The notes beneath the pieces were generated by a model that was given only the letters and a program-made list of their open reading frames with translations, was not told the DNA's origin and ran no database searches. From positions 1-64,000 of the forward strand of contig NZ_LMLZ01000006.1 of the NCBI RefSeq assembly GCF_001422735.1: a DNA stretch of 64,000 nucleotides, read 5' to 3'. This stretch comes from Acidovorax sp. Leaf78 (GTDB lineage: Bacteria; Pseudomonadota; Gammaproteobacteria; Burkholderiales; Burkholderiaceae_C). The stretch's first letter is position 1. Each line of letters starts with the position of its first letter. This document shows, one piece after another, positions 17,366 through 25,618 of this stretch. Made by a program: the position numbers and the translations under genes.

Positions 17366-18442
17366 TCAATGCGGGAAGGGCCACAGCCGGAGTTTTTGCT
17401 TGGCGGTAGACCACAGCTTGGCCAGGCCGTGGGGCTCGACGATCAGGAACCAGACGATGAGCGCGCCGAAGATCATCAGCTCGGCATGCGACACGCCCGC
17501 CGTGGAGATCGTGATGCCGAAGAGGCCCAGCAAGGCCGGCAGGAACTGGTTGAGCACGATGGGCAGCACCACGATGAAAGCCGCACCGAAGAAGCCGCCC
17601 ATGATGGAGCCCAGGCCGCCGATGATCACCATGAACAGCAGGCGGAACGACACCTCCACCGAGAAGGCCGCCGGCTCCCAGGCGCCCAGGTGCACGAAGG
17701 CCCACAGCGCACCGGCCATGCCGATGATGAAGGAGCTCACGGCAAACGCGCTGAGCTTGGCGTACATCGGGCGGATGCCGATCACCGCGGCGGCCACGTC
17801 CATGTCGCGGATCGCCATCCACTCGCGACCGATGGCGCCGCGCACCAGGTTCTTGGCCAGCAGCGCCACCACCACCAGCACCGCCAGGCAGAAGATGTAC
17901 TTGCTGGTCGCGCTCTCGATGGGCAGGCCGAAGACCTGCAGGCTGTTCACCGACACCGAGCCCGAATCGGAGTTGTTGGTGAACCACTTGATGCGCAGGA
18001 ACATCCAGTCCGAGAAGAACTGTGCGGCCAGCGTGGCCACCGCCAGGTACAGGCCCTTGACGCGCAGGCTGGGCAGCCCGAACAGGATGCCGAAGAACGT
18101 GGCGCACAGGCCGCCCAGGATCAGCGCGGGCACCAGCGGCATGCCGGGGATGCGCACGAAGAAGTTGTATGCGCCGTAGGCCCCCACGGCCATGAAGGCG
18201 CCCGAGCCCAGCGAGATCTGCCCGCAGTAGCCCACCAGGATGTTCACCCCCAGGGCCGCCAGCGCCATGATGACGAAGGGGATCAGGATGGCGCGGAAGA
18301 TGTAGTCGCTGGCCAGCATGGGCACGGCGATGAAGGCCACGGCCAGGATGAGGCCGATGGCGATGCGGTCCTGCGCGATCGGGAAGATCTGCTGGTCGGC
18401 GCGGTAGCTGGTCTTGAACTGGCCGTTTTCGCGGTAGAGCAT
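17366..18442 (-). CDS. livM: Branched-chain amino acid-type ABC permease LivM
   Basis: A 358-residue inner-membrane permease of the LivM family with about nine to ten hydrophobic helices. Diagnostic are VNILVGYCGQISLGSGAFMAVGAYGAY (LivM's conserved GQxSLG motif) and the cytoplasmic EAA-like loop GREWMAIRDMDVAAAVIGIRPMYAKLSAFAVSSF. The ATG at 18442 has an AACAGGAGA site 7 nt upstream. It follows livH after an unusual 150-bp gap that contains a long hairpin and a remnant copy of the livH 3' end. Confidence 0.93.
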   Translation of the reverse strand: MLYRENGQFKTSYRADQQIFPIAQDRIAIGLILAVAFIAVPMLASDYIFRAILIPFVIMALAALGVNILVGYCGQISLGSGAFMAVGAYGAYNFFVRIPGMPLVPALILGGLCATFFGILFGLPSLRVKGLYLAVATLAAQFFSDWMFLRIKWFTNNSDSGSVSVNSLQVFGLPIESATSKYIFCLAVLVVVALLAKNLVRGAIGREWMAIRDMDVAAAVIGIRPMYAKLSAFAVSSFIIGMAGALWAFVHLGAWEPAAFSVEVSFRLLFMVIIGGLGSIMGGFFGAAFIVVLPIVLNQFLPALLGLFGITISTAGVSHAELMIFGALIVWFLIVEPHGLAKLWSTAKQKLRLWPFPH

Positions 18443-18471
18443 GGTGTGTCTCCTGTTGGTCTTGTTATGTT

Positions 18472-18494
18472 TCAGACGCGATCGATGATCTTTT
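18472..18494 (-). other. Remnant duplicate of the livH 3' end
   Basis: On the minus strand this stretch encodes KIIDRV and a stop, the same as the real livH terminus at 18594-18616. The 23-bp copies differ at four positions, and all four are silent third-codon positions. The remnant uses GC-rich codons typical of the genome, while the present livH end uses AT-rich ones. Confidence 0.6.
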
Positions 18495-18570
18495 GCACGG
18501 GGGCGCACCTGCGGTGCCACGCGGCGCCTGCGGCCCCGCTGACAACGCGCGGTGCGCGTTGTGCCTCCTT

Positions 18571-18618
18571 CGAAAAATTATTGGTCGCGTACTTCATACG
18601 CGATCAATAATTTTTTCG
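18571..18618 (-). other. Long hairpin enclosing the livH stop codon
   Basis: Bases 18597-18618 pair with 18571-18591 over about 21 bp with one bulge and one mismatch; the 5-nt loop (TGAAG on the minus strand) begins with the livH stop codon TGA. It may protect the livH message or reduce readthrough into livM. Confidence 0.65.
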
Positions 18619-19523
18619 CCGAACAAGCCCTGCGGTCTGAACAGCAGGAACACCAGCGCCAGCACATACGCAAACCAGATCTCGATGCCCCCGCCCACGA
18701 ACGGGCCCAGGTACACCTCGGACAGCTTCTCGCCCACACCGATGATCAGCCCGCCGATGATGGCGCCGGGCACCGAGGTGAGGCCGCCCAGGATCACCAC
18801 CGGCAGCGCACGCAGCGCCACCGTGGTCAGCGAGAACTGCACGCCGAGCTTGCTGCCCCAGATCATCCCGGCGACCAGCGCCACGACCCCGGCCACGCAC
18901 CACACGATGACCCAGATGCGGTTCAAGGGAATGCCGATGGACTGGGCGGCCTGGTGGTCGTCGGCCACGGCGCGCAGGGCGCGGCCGGTGGAGGTCTTCT
19001 GGAAGAAGACGCTGAGCAGCACCACCAGCGCGGCCGCGATGCCGGCGGCGATCACGTCTTCCTTGTTGACGAGGATGCCGCCCTGGAACAGGGACTCGAG
19101 CATGAAGATCGGCTCCTTGGGCATGCCGATGTCGATCTTGTAGATGTCGCTGCCGAACATCGTCTGGCCCAGGCCTTCGAGGAAGTAGGTGATCCCGAGC
19201 GTGGCCATGAGCAGCGTGGCGCCTTCCTGGTTCACCAGGTGGCGCAGCACCAGCTTCTCGATCAGCCAGGCCACCACGAACATGATGGCGCCCGCGATGA
19301 TGAAGGCGGCCACCGTGGCGACGATGGGGCTGGTGATGCCCGTCCACTTGGGGATCCATTCGGCAAAGCGCGCCATGGCCAGGGCCGCGAACAGCACCAT
19401 CGCGCCCTGCGCGAAGTTGAAGACGCCCGAGGCCTTGTAGATCAGCACGAAGCCCAGCGCCACCAGCGAATACAGCATGCCGGCCATGAGGCCGCCGATC
19501 AGTGTTTCGAGAAAGAATGCCAT
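18594..19523 (-). CDS. livH: Branched-chain amino acid-type ABC permease LivH
   Basis: A 309-residue inner-membrane permease of the LivH family, about eight helices. The N-terminal ETLIGGLMAGMLYSLVALGF, the FAQGAMVLFAA motif, and the loop STGRALRAVADDHQAAQSIGI, which contacts the ATPase, are all family hallmarks. The C-terminus GLFGEKIIDRV is normal in sequence but its last codons have unusual AT-rich synonyms and lie inside a long hairpin, with a second copy of the same codons further downstream. This suggests that the gene end was replaced by recombination. It lies 18 nt after livG. Confidence 0.93.
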   Translation of the reverse strand: MAFFLETLIGGLMAGMLYSLVALGFVLIYKASGVFNFAQGAMVLFAALAMARFAEWIPKWTGITSPIVATVAAFIIAGAIMFVVAWLIEKLVLRHLVNQEGATLLMATLGITYFLEGLGQTMFGSDIYKIDIGMPKEPIFMLESLFQGGILVNKEDVIAAGIAAALVVLLSVFFQKTSTGRALRAVADDHQAAQSIGIPLNRIWVIVWCVAGVVALVAGMIWGSKLGVQFSLTTVALRALPVVILGGLTSVPGAIIGGLIIGVGEKLSEVYLGPFVGGGIEIWFAYVLALVFLLFRPQGLFGEKIIDRV

Positions 19524-19541
19524 TGTTTTTTCTCCCGCCCT

Positions 19542-20366
19542 TCAGTGGCTGGTGCCCAGGTAGGCGCTGATCACGTCTTCGTTGTTGCGCACCTCGTCGG
19601 GGGTGCCGTCGCCGATCTTCTTGCCGTAGTCGAGCACCACCACGCGGTCACTGATATCCATCACCACGCCCATGTCGTGCTCGATGAGCACGATGGTGGT
19701 GCCGAACTCGTCGTTCACGTCCAGGATGAAGCGGCACATGTCCTGCTTTTCTTCCACGTTCATGCCGGCCATGGGCTCGTCGAGCAGCAGCACCTGCGGC
19801 TCCATCGCGAGAGCCCGGCCCAGGTCCACGCGCTTTTGCAGGCCGTAGGGCAGCTGGCCCACGGGGGTCTTGCGGTACGCCTGGATCTCCAGGAAGTCGA
19901 TGATGTGCTCGACCTTCTCGCGGTGCGCGATCTCCTCGCGCTCGGCAGGGCCCCAGCGCAGTGCCTGCAGGAGCAGGTTGCTTTTGATCTTGAGGTTGCG
20001 GCCGGTCATGATGTTGTCGATCACGCTCATGCCCCTGAACAGCGCCAGGTTCTGGAAGGTGCGGGCCACGCCCATCTCGGCCACCTGGCGCGAGTTCATG
20101 TGCGAAAACGTCTTGCCGCGGAAGGTGATGGAGCCGTCCTGCGGCGTGTACACGCCGTTGATGCAGTTGAGCATGGAGCTCTTGCCCGCGCCGTTGGGCC
20201 CGATGATGGCGCGGATCTCGTGCTCCTTGACGTTGAACGAGATGTCGGTGAGCGCCTTCACGCCGCCGAACCGCAGGCTGATGTTCTTGACGTCCAGGAT
20301 GACGTCGCCGATCTTCTTGGTGGTCATGGCGTGGGGCTTCTCGGGCGGGTAGAGCGCGGGCTTCAT
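19542..20366 (-). CDS. livG: Branched-chain amino acid-type ABC transporter ATPase LivG
   Basis: A 274-residue ABC ATPase of the LivG type. Walker A is GPNGAGKSS, the signature region LPYGLQKRVDLGRALA replaces the usual LSGGxQ as in other LivG proteins, and Walker B is VLLLDEPMAGMN. The start at 20366 overlaps the stop of the preceding ligase gene as ATGA, implying translational coupling. A later ATG at 20327, which would remove a 13-residue extension, is an alternative but lacks a ribosome-binding site. It works with LivF, LivH and LivM. Confidence 0.92.
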   Translation of the reverse strand: MKPALYPPEKPHAMTTKKIGDVILDVKNISLRFGGVKALTDISFNVKEHEIRAIIGPNGAGKSSMLNCINGVYTPQDGSITFRGKTFSHMNSRQVAEMGVARTFQNLALFRGMSVIDNIMTGRNLKIKSNLLLQALRWGPAEREEIAHREKVEHIIDFLEIQAYRKTPVGQLPYGLQKRVDLGRALAMEPQVLLLDEPMAGMNVEEKQDMCRFILDVNDEFGTTIVLIEHDMGVVMDISDRVVVLDYGKKIGDGTPDEVRNNEDVISAYLGTSH

Positions 20367-22309
20367 GCGGCGGTCTTCACGGGGGTGAAGGTTTTGGTGT
20401 CGGACAGCTTGAGCGTGGCGCTCACGCTGCCGGTGCGGCCGTCCTCGAACTTGACCTGGGTCTCGATGAACTGCTCGGTGCGGCCTGCATACAGGGCCTC
20501 GACCAGCACGCCGTACTTGTCGGCGATGAAGCCGCGGCGGACCTTGTTGGTGCGCGTGAGCTCGCCGTCGTCGGCATCGAGCTCCTTGTGCAGCACCAGA
20601 AAGCGGCTGACCTGGCTGCCGGCCAGCATCGCGTCGGTGGCCAGGTCTGCGTTGACTTTTTCCACGCACTCGCGGATCAGCTCGTACACCTCGGGCTTTT
20701 GCGCCAGGTCGGTGTAGCCGGCGTAGGGCAGGTTGCGGCGCTCGGCCCAGTTGCCCACGGCGTCGAAGTCGATGTTGACCATCACGCACACCTTCTCGCG
20801 GCCGTCGCCCAGGGCGACCACTTCCTTGATGTGCGGGAAGAACTTGAGCTTGTTCTCCACGTACTTGGGCGCGAACATGGCGCCGTCGTTGGCGCCGCCC
20901 CTGATGCGGCCCACGTCCTTGACGCGGTCGATGATCTTCAAATGCCCGTGTGCGTCGAGGAAGCCCGCATCGCTGGTGTGGTACCAGCCGTCGGCCGTCA
21001 GCACCTCGGCCGTGGCCGTGGGGTTCTTGTAGTACTCCTTGAGCAGGCCGGCGGACTTGACGAGGATCTCGCCGTTGTCGGCCACCTTGATCTCCACGCC
21101 GCGGATCGGCACGCCCACCGTGTCGGCGCGGGCCTGGTTGTCGGGCTGCAGGCAGACGAACACGGCGGTCTCGGTGGAGCCGTACAACTGCTTCAAGTTG
21201 ATGCCGATGGAGCGGTAGAAGGTAAACAGGTCCGGCCCAATGGCCTCGCCTGCGGTGTAGGCCACCCGCACGCGGGAAAAGCCCAGGTTGTTGCGCAGCG
21301 GGCCGTACACCAGCAGGTTGCCCAGCGCGTACTTGATGCGGTCCAGGGCGCCCACGGGCTCGCCGTCCATCAGGGCCGGGCCCACGCGCTTTGCCACGGC
21401 CATGCAGGCCTCGAACATCTTGCGCTTGATGGTGCCGGCGTCTTCCATGCGGATCATCACGCTAGTCAGCAGGCCTTCAAAAATACGCGGCGGCGCGAAG
21501 TAATAAGTGGGCCCCACTTCCTTCAGGTCGATGGTCACGGTGCTGGCCGACTCGGGGCAGTTGACCACGTAGCCGCAGGCCAGCCACTGCGAGTAGCTGA
21601 AGATGTTCTGTCCGATCCAGGCCGGGGGCAGGTAGGCCAGCACTTCCTCGCTGCTGGTGAGCTTGTCGAACTCTGCACCGGCGGAGGCGCGGTCGAGCAG
21701 CGTGCTGTGCGTGTGGACCACGCCCTTGGGGTTGCCCGTGGTGCCCGAGGTGAAGAACATCGCGGCCACGTCGTCGGGGCTGGCCTTGGCCACCTCGGCG
21801 CGGAACCACTGGGGGTGCTGGGCCACATAGGCCTGGCCGGTGGCGATCAGCGCGTCAAGCGCATCGAGGCCCTGCTCGGCATAGTTGCGCAGGCCGCGCG
21901 GGTCGTCGAAGTAGATGCGCTCGATCAGCGGGCACTGCTCGCGGATTTCCAGCATCTTGTCGACCTGCTCCTGGTCTTCCACCAGGCAAAAGCGCACCTC
22001 GGCGTTGTTGAGCGGGAAGATGCACTCCGCACCCACGGCGTCCTGGTACAGCGGCACGGGGATGGCGCCCAGCGACTGCGCGGCCAGCATGGTGGCGTAC
22101 AGGCGCGGGCGGTTGGCGCCGATCACCACCATGTGCTCGTGGCGCGCAAGGCCCGCCTGGTGCAGGCCGGCGGCGATCTGCTCCACCAGCTGCGCCAGGT
22201 CGGCCCAGGTGTGGGTCTGCCAGATGCCGTACTCCTTTTCACGCAGGGCCGGCGCGGTGGGGCGTTCGGCGGCATGCCGGAGCAGTTGTTGCGGGAACGT
22301 GGTCTTCAT
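20363..22309 (-). CDS. Long-chain-type AMP-dependent acyl-CoA synthetase
   Basis: A 648-residue ligase of the long-chain acyl-CoA synthetase (FAA1/FadD15-like) type. The adenylate motif FFTSGTTGNPKGV, the YGSTET motif, GWYHTSDAGFLDAHG and KIIDRVKDVGRIRGG appear in order. An insertion carrying the APKYVENKLKFFPHIKEVVALG segment is typical of the long-chain branch. It is the first gene of the liv cluster, and probably activates the imported acid or a downstream intermediate. The promoter region (22310-22613) contains an 18-bp TTGTC-N8-GACAA dyad that also occurs in front of the Crp/Fnr gene at 27 kb, which suggests control by that regulator. Confidence 0.87.
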   Translation of the reverse strand: MKTTFPQQLLRHAAERPTAPALREKEYGIWQTHTWADLAQLVEQIAAGLHQAGLARHEHMVVIGANRPRLYATMLAAQSLGAIPVPLYQDAVGAECIFPLNNAEVRFCLVEDQEQVDKMLEIREQCPLIERIYFDDPRGLRNYAEQGLDALDALIATGQAYVAQHPQWFRAEVAKASPDDVAAMFFTSGTTGNPKGVVHTHSTLLDRASAGAEFDKLTSSEEVLAYLPPAWIGQNIFSYSQWLACGYVVNCPESASTVTIDLKEVGPTYYFAPPRIFEGLLTSVMIRMEDAGTIKRKMFEACMAVAKRVGPALMDGEPVGALDRIKYALGNLLVYGPLRNNLGFSRVRVAYTAGEAIGPDLFTFYRSIGINLKQLYGSTETAVFVCLQPDNQARADTVGVPIRGVEIKVADNGEILVKSAGLLKEYYKNPTATAEVLTADGWYHTSDAGFLDAHGHLKIIDRVKDVGRIRGGANDGAMFAPKYVENKLKFFPHIKEVVALGDGREKVCVMVNIDFDAVGNWAERRNLPYAGYTDLAQKPEVYELIRECVEKVNADLATDAMLAGSQVSRFLVLHKELDADDGELTRTNKVRRGFIADKYGVLVEALYAGRTEQFIETQVKFEDGRTGSVSATLKLSDTKTFTPVKTAA

Positions 22310-22613
22310 TCCGGTCCTCGGTGTGACAAGGGGCGCCCAGGCTGGCCTGCGGCGGGGTCGATCCGGCGACAGCCGGGATCGCTCGCCGCCAGGAGGCAGC
22401 AGGCAGGCAGCGCGTTGGAATGAATGCTAGAACCCACTTTGACGTCATCTTGTCTTGCCGACGACAATTTACGGGAAACTCCTCGGTGGGTGAAACCCTC
22501 CCCAGGTGCGAAGCGCCCACCGCGCCGTGTACCGCGGAGTGCTGCCGCAGTTCGAAGGGGCACCACCCGTGTTGCCGGGGGGCGCGTCACGGGCCAGGGG
22601 TATCCTCAGGGGT
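22310..22613. promoter_or_regulatory. Divergent promoter region of the liv cluster and gspA
   Basis: This 304-bp gap serves the ligase/liv operon (minus) and gspA (plus). It contains the TTGTC-N8-GACAA dyad at 22450-22467. No convincing -35/-10 pair was identified on either strand. Confidence 0.5.
22450..22467. promoter_or_regulatory. Candidate Crp/Fnr-family operator, copy 1
   Basis: TTGTCTTGCCGACGACAA is an inverted repeat (TTGTC, 8-bp spacer, GACAA), 141 bp upstream of the ligase start. 16 of its 18 bases are identical to the site at 26916-26933. Confidence 0.55.
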
Positions 22614-24386
22614 ATGTACGCCCCGTTTTTCGGTCTTCAGCATTCGCCGTTTTCCATCGCCCCTGACCCGCGCTATTTGTTCATGAGCGAGCGCCACCGC
22701 GAGGCGCTGGCCCACCTGCTGTACGGGCTGGATGCGGGCGGGGGCTTTGTGCTGCTGACCGGCGAGGTCGGCGCGGGCAAGACCACGGTGTGCCGCTGCT
22801 TTCTGGAGCAGATACCGCAGCACTGCAACGTGGCCTACATCTTCAACCCCAAGCTCACGGTGCAGGAGCTGCTGCACTCCATTTGCGACGAGTTCGGTGT
22901 GCCGCACAAGCCCACCGTGCCTGGCGGCGTGGAGACGGTCAAGGACTACATCGACCCACTGAACGCATCGCTGCTGGCCGCGCACGGCGCCGGGCGCAAC
23001 ACGGTGCTCATCATCGACGAGGCGCAGAACCTGTCGGCCGATGTGCTGGAGCAACTGCGCCTGCTCACCAACCTCGAGACCAGCGAGCGCAAGCTGCTGC
23101 AGATCATTCTGATCGGGCAGCCCGAGCTGCGCGCCATGGTGGCGCAACCGGCGATGGAGCAGCTCGCGCAGCGCGTGATCGCGCGCTTTCACCTGGGGGC
23201 GCTCACGCCGCAGGAGACGCACCAGTACATCGCCCACCGCCTGGCGGTGGCGGGGCTCAACGGCCCGCTGCCGTTCGACCGGCGCGCCATCCAGCGCGTG
23301 CACAAGCTCTCGCACGGCATCCCGCGGCGCATCAACCTGCTGTGCGACCGGGCGCTGCTGGGCGCCTACGCGGCGGGTGCGCGCCAGGTCACCAAGACCA
23401 TCGTGAACCGGGCCGCGCGCGAGGTGTTCGATGCGCCCGCGTCAGGCCGGGCCTGGCAAGGAGCGCGCGCCCTGCCGCGCTGGGCGTCTGCAGGCATTGG
23501 CGCCGTGGCGGGCGCGGCGGCCGTGGCGGCCGCGGGCTGGGCGCTGGGCGTGTGGCCGGTGCCGCCTGCGGGCACGGCGGGCACTGGGGGGGCCGGCGCC
23601 GCCGCCGCACCCACGGCGCGCGGCCCCGCATCGACCGCATCGGCATCGCCCACCACGCGGCCTGCGGCAGCGTCTGCATCGGCAGCCACCACGGCCACCG
23701 ACGCAGCGGCACCATCGCCTGCGCGTTCCGCGTCGGGCACCGGCACGGCGGCCATGCCTGCGTCGGCCCTGGAGCAGTTCGTGCAGGCCCAGCCCGCCAG
23801 CGATGCGGGCGCCTGGCAGGCGCTGGCGTCGGCGTGGGGCGTGAGCCTGCCCGCCGGCGCAGACGCCTGCGCCATCCTGCCGCGGGACGGCCTGCGCTGC
23901 TACCGCAACCGCCGCGCGGGCCTGAACCTGGTGCGCCAGATCGACCGGCCCGTGCTGCTGGCGCTGTATGCGTCCGAAGACGCGGAGGCGCCGGTCTCGG
24001 TGGTGCTGCGCGGCCTCGACAACGACACCGCCACGCTGGAGGGGGCGGGCCGCACGCTCAAGGTGCCTGTGGCCGAACTCGCCCAGGCCTGGCGCGGCGA
24101 CATCGCCACGCTGTGGCGCATCCCCGAGGGGATGCCCGAGCGGGGCGACATCGCGGAGTCGGCTCCGGGCGCCGCCTGGCTCGACCAGCGGCTGGCCAGC
24201 AAGGCCGCGGGCGGCACGGGTGCCGCGCCCGCCAAGCCGATGACGCCCGCGCTGCGCCAGTCGCGCATCCACCGCTTCCAGCTGGCCCAGGGCGTGACGC
24301 CCGACGGACGCGCTGGCCCCCTGACCCTCATGCTGCTCAACCGCGCCACCGGCGTGAACGAACCGCGCCTGCGCAACGGAAACTGA
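22614..24386 (+). CDS. GspA/ExeA-like AAA ATPase with peptidoglycan-binding domain
   Basis: A 590-residue protein of the ExeA/GspA family, which remodels or binds peptidoglycan to help insert the type II secretion secretin. It opens with MYAPFFGLQHSPFSIAPDPRYLF, the conserved family start. Walker A is GEVGAGKTTV (about residues 45-54) and Walker B is VLIIDEAQN. A transmembrane helix near residues 285-315 is followed by a long Ala/Thr/Ser/Pro-rich periplasmic linker and a C-terminal putative peptidoglycan-binding domain (FQLAQGVTPDGRAGPLTLMLLN). The start at 22614 fits the family. The gspB-like gene follows after one base. No other gsp genes are in the window; the secretion machinery, if present, lies elsewhere. 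Confidence 0.87.
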   Translation: MYAPFFGLQHSPFSIAPDPRYLFMSERHREALAHLLYGLDAGGGFVLLTGEVGAGKTTVCRCFLEQIPQHCNVAYIFNPKLTVQELLHSICDEFGVPHKPTVPGGVETVKDYIDPLNASLLAAHGAGRNTVLIIDEAQNLSADVLEQLRLLTNLETSERKLLQIILIGQPELRAMVAQPAMEQLAQRVIARFHLGALTPQETHQYIAHRLAVAGLNGPLPFDRRAIQRVHKLSHGIPRRINLLCDRALLGAYAAGARQVTKTIVNRAAREVFDAPASGRAWQGARALPRWASAGIGAVAGAAAVAAAGWALGVWPVPPAGTAGTGGAGAAAAPTARGPASTASASPTTRPAAASASAATTATDAAAPSPARSASGTGTAAMPASALEQFVQAQPASDAGAWQALASAWGVSLPAGADACAILPRDGLRCYRNRRAGLNLVRQIDRPVLLALYASEDAEAPVSVVLRGLDNDTATLEGAGRTLKVPVAELAQAWRGDIATLWRIPEGMPERGDIAESAPGAAWLDQRLASKAAGGTGAAPAKPMTPALRQSRIHRFQLAQGVTPDGRAGPLTLMLLNRATGVNEPRLRNGN

Positions 24387-24387
24387 T

Positions 24388-25221
24388 ATGTCGTACATCC
24401 TTGATGCGCTGCGGCGCGCGGACGCCGAACGGGGCCGGGGCGCTGTGCCCGGCCTGCACACGCATGCAGCGCCCACGGCCGGACTGTCGCCTTCGGCAGG
24501 GCGCAGCGGCGCCTCCGCCCTGTGGATCGGCGTGGCCTCTGCCGCCGCCGTGGCGGTGCTGGCCGTGGCCGGAACCTGGTGGGTGATGCAGCCGCGGCCA
24601 ACGGCTCCGGCCGCTGACACCGTGGCGGTCGCCACGCCGCCCATGCCCGCAGCCACCTCCACCACCGCTCCCGCTGCGCAGGCACCGGTGGTGGCCGCAG
24701 CGCCGCCCGCAGCGCCAGCGCCCATCGCCCCCCCCACAGCCGCCCCCGCGCCACCGCCCGTGGTGGCAGCAGCACCTGCTTCGCCCGAGCCGCGTGCCGT
24801 GGACAAGCGCCCCGCTGCGCCCCCACGCGAGCGGCCCGTCGTCGCAACGCCGCCATCGCAGCCGCCCGCCGCCCGCCTGCCCGCACCCCTGCCGGAGCCC
24901 ACCCGCGCGCGCGCTGAACCCGCCCCGCGCGAGCCCGCGGCCGCACAGCGCCCGGCGGCCGACCAGCCCGTCGCCGCCCCCTCCGGAGGCCCCGTGTTCG
25001 CACAGGCCGACCTGCCCGAGTCGGTGCGCACACAGCTGCCCACGCTCAAGATCAGCGGCGCCACGCACTCCAACAACCCGGCCTACCGCATGGCCATCGT
25101 CAACGGCCAGGTCCTGCACGAGGGTGACGTGGCCGCCCCCGGCCTGGTGCTCGAACGCGTCGAGCCCGGCCGCACCGTCTGGACCTTCCGCGGCTACCGC
25201 TACGGGGTCGCGTCGCAATAG
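24388..25221 (+). CDS. GspB/ExeB-like protein
   Basis: A 277-residue partner of GspA. The opening MSYILDALRRADAER is the family signature; one transmembrane helix follows (about residues 47-67), then a long Pro/Ala-rich periplasmic linker and a compact C-terminal domain (LKISGATHSNNPAYRMAIVNGQ to the end) of the GspB type. Known members form an inner-membrane complex with GspA that reaches the cell wall. It starts one base after the gspA stop, so the two are translationally linked. The linker is very rich in Pro and Ala even for this family. Confidence 0.87.
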   Translation: MSYILDALRRADAERGRGAVPGLHTHAAPTAGLSPSAGRSGASALWIGVASAAAVAVLAVAGTWWVMQPRPTAPAADTVAVATPPMPAATSTTAPAAQAPVVAAAPPAAPAPIAPPTAAPAPPPVVAAAPASPEPRAVDKRPAAPPRERPVVATPPSQPPAARLPAPLPEPTRARAEPAPREPAAAQRPAADQPVAAPSGGPVFAQADLPESVRTQLPTLKISGATHSNNPAYRMAIVNGQVLHEGDVAAPGLVLERVEPGRTVWTFRGYRYGVASQ

Positions 25222-25222
25222 G

Positions 25223-25284
25223 GTTTTGATTAAAAAAAGCCGCTACCGCTTGTCTGGCAAGCGCTAGCAGCTATCAAAAATATA
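25223..25284. repeat. Copy of the ~60-bp interspersed hairpin repeat
   Basis: This is one of the best-preserved copies: an A-rich edge, GCCGCTACCGCTTG, a five-base loop, CAAGCGCTAGCAGC and TATCAAAAATATAG. The two 14-base arms pair at 12 positions. Confidence 0.8.
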
Positions 25285-25425
25285 GTGAGTAGCAAAGTAG
25301 CCCGCCAAGCGACCCCCTCTCCGCCCTGCCGCGGCGCCCCAGCCCCACTACCGCGCACACCGCTACCGTAGTGCCACCGCCGAGGCGTGGTGAGTGAGGA
25401 CCGGTCCCCGGAGCAGCAGATGCGA

Positions 25426-25484
25426 GATAAAACCGGCCGCTACCGCGCATCAAGAAAGCGCTAGCAGCTATCAAATAAATAGCG
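25426..25484. repeat. Copy of the ~60-bp interspersed hairpin repeat
   Basis: GGCCGCTACCGCGCATCAAG followed by AAAGCGCTAGCAGCTATC and AAATAAATAG; same orientation as the copy 200 bp upstream. Confidence 0.8.
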
Positions 25485-25545
25485 CCGCAAAAAACGCCCA
25501 CTACAGCCCACCACCCTCAAAGCCCGCACGCCGCCATCGCGAGTG

Positions 25546-25618
25546 CACCCGTGGAACCGGCTTCGCCGGGCCACCGGGTGCGTCCCCCTTGGGGGAAGAC
25601 GCGCAGCGGCTCAGGGGG
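25546..25618 (-). repeat. Stop-codon-proximal two-hairpin element (LivK-like gene)
   Basis: It begins at the base directly after the stop codon of the minus-strand receptor gene. It shows the CCCCCTGAGCCGCTGCGCGT arm, a shortened middle, CACCCGGTGG and the CCCGGCGAAGCCGG hairpin. Confidence 0.75.

Larger units (their letters stand above)
25222..25618. other. Intergenic region crowded with three repeat elements
   Basis: Nearly half of this gap is repeat: two ~60-bp hairpin repeats (25223-25284 and 25426-25484) and one stop-proximal element (25546-25618), each listed separately. No gene was seen between them. Confidence 0.7.

Noticed and set aside
25223-25618. Possible CRISPR array
   Set aside because: The repeats are of two kinds, irregularly spaced, imperfect and palindromic; there are no uniform spacers and no cas genes.
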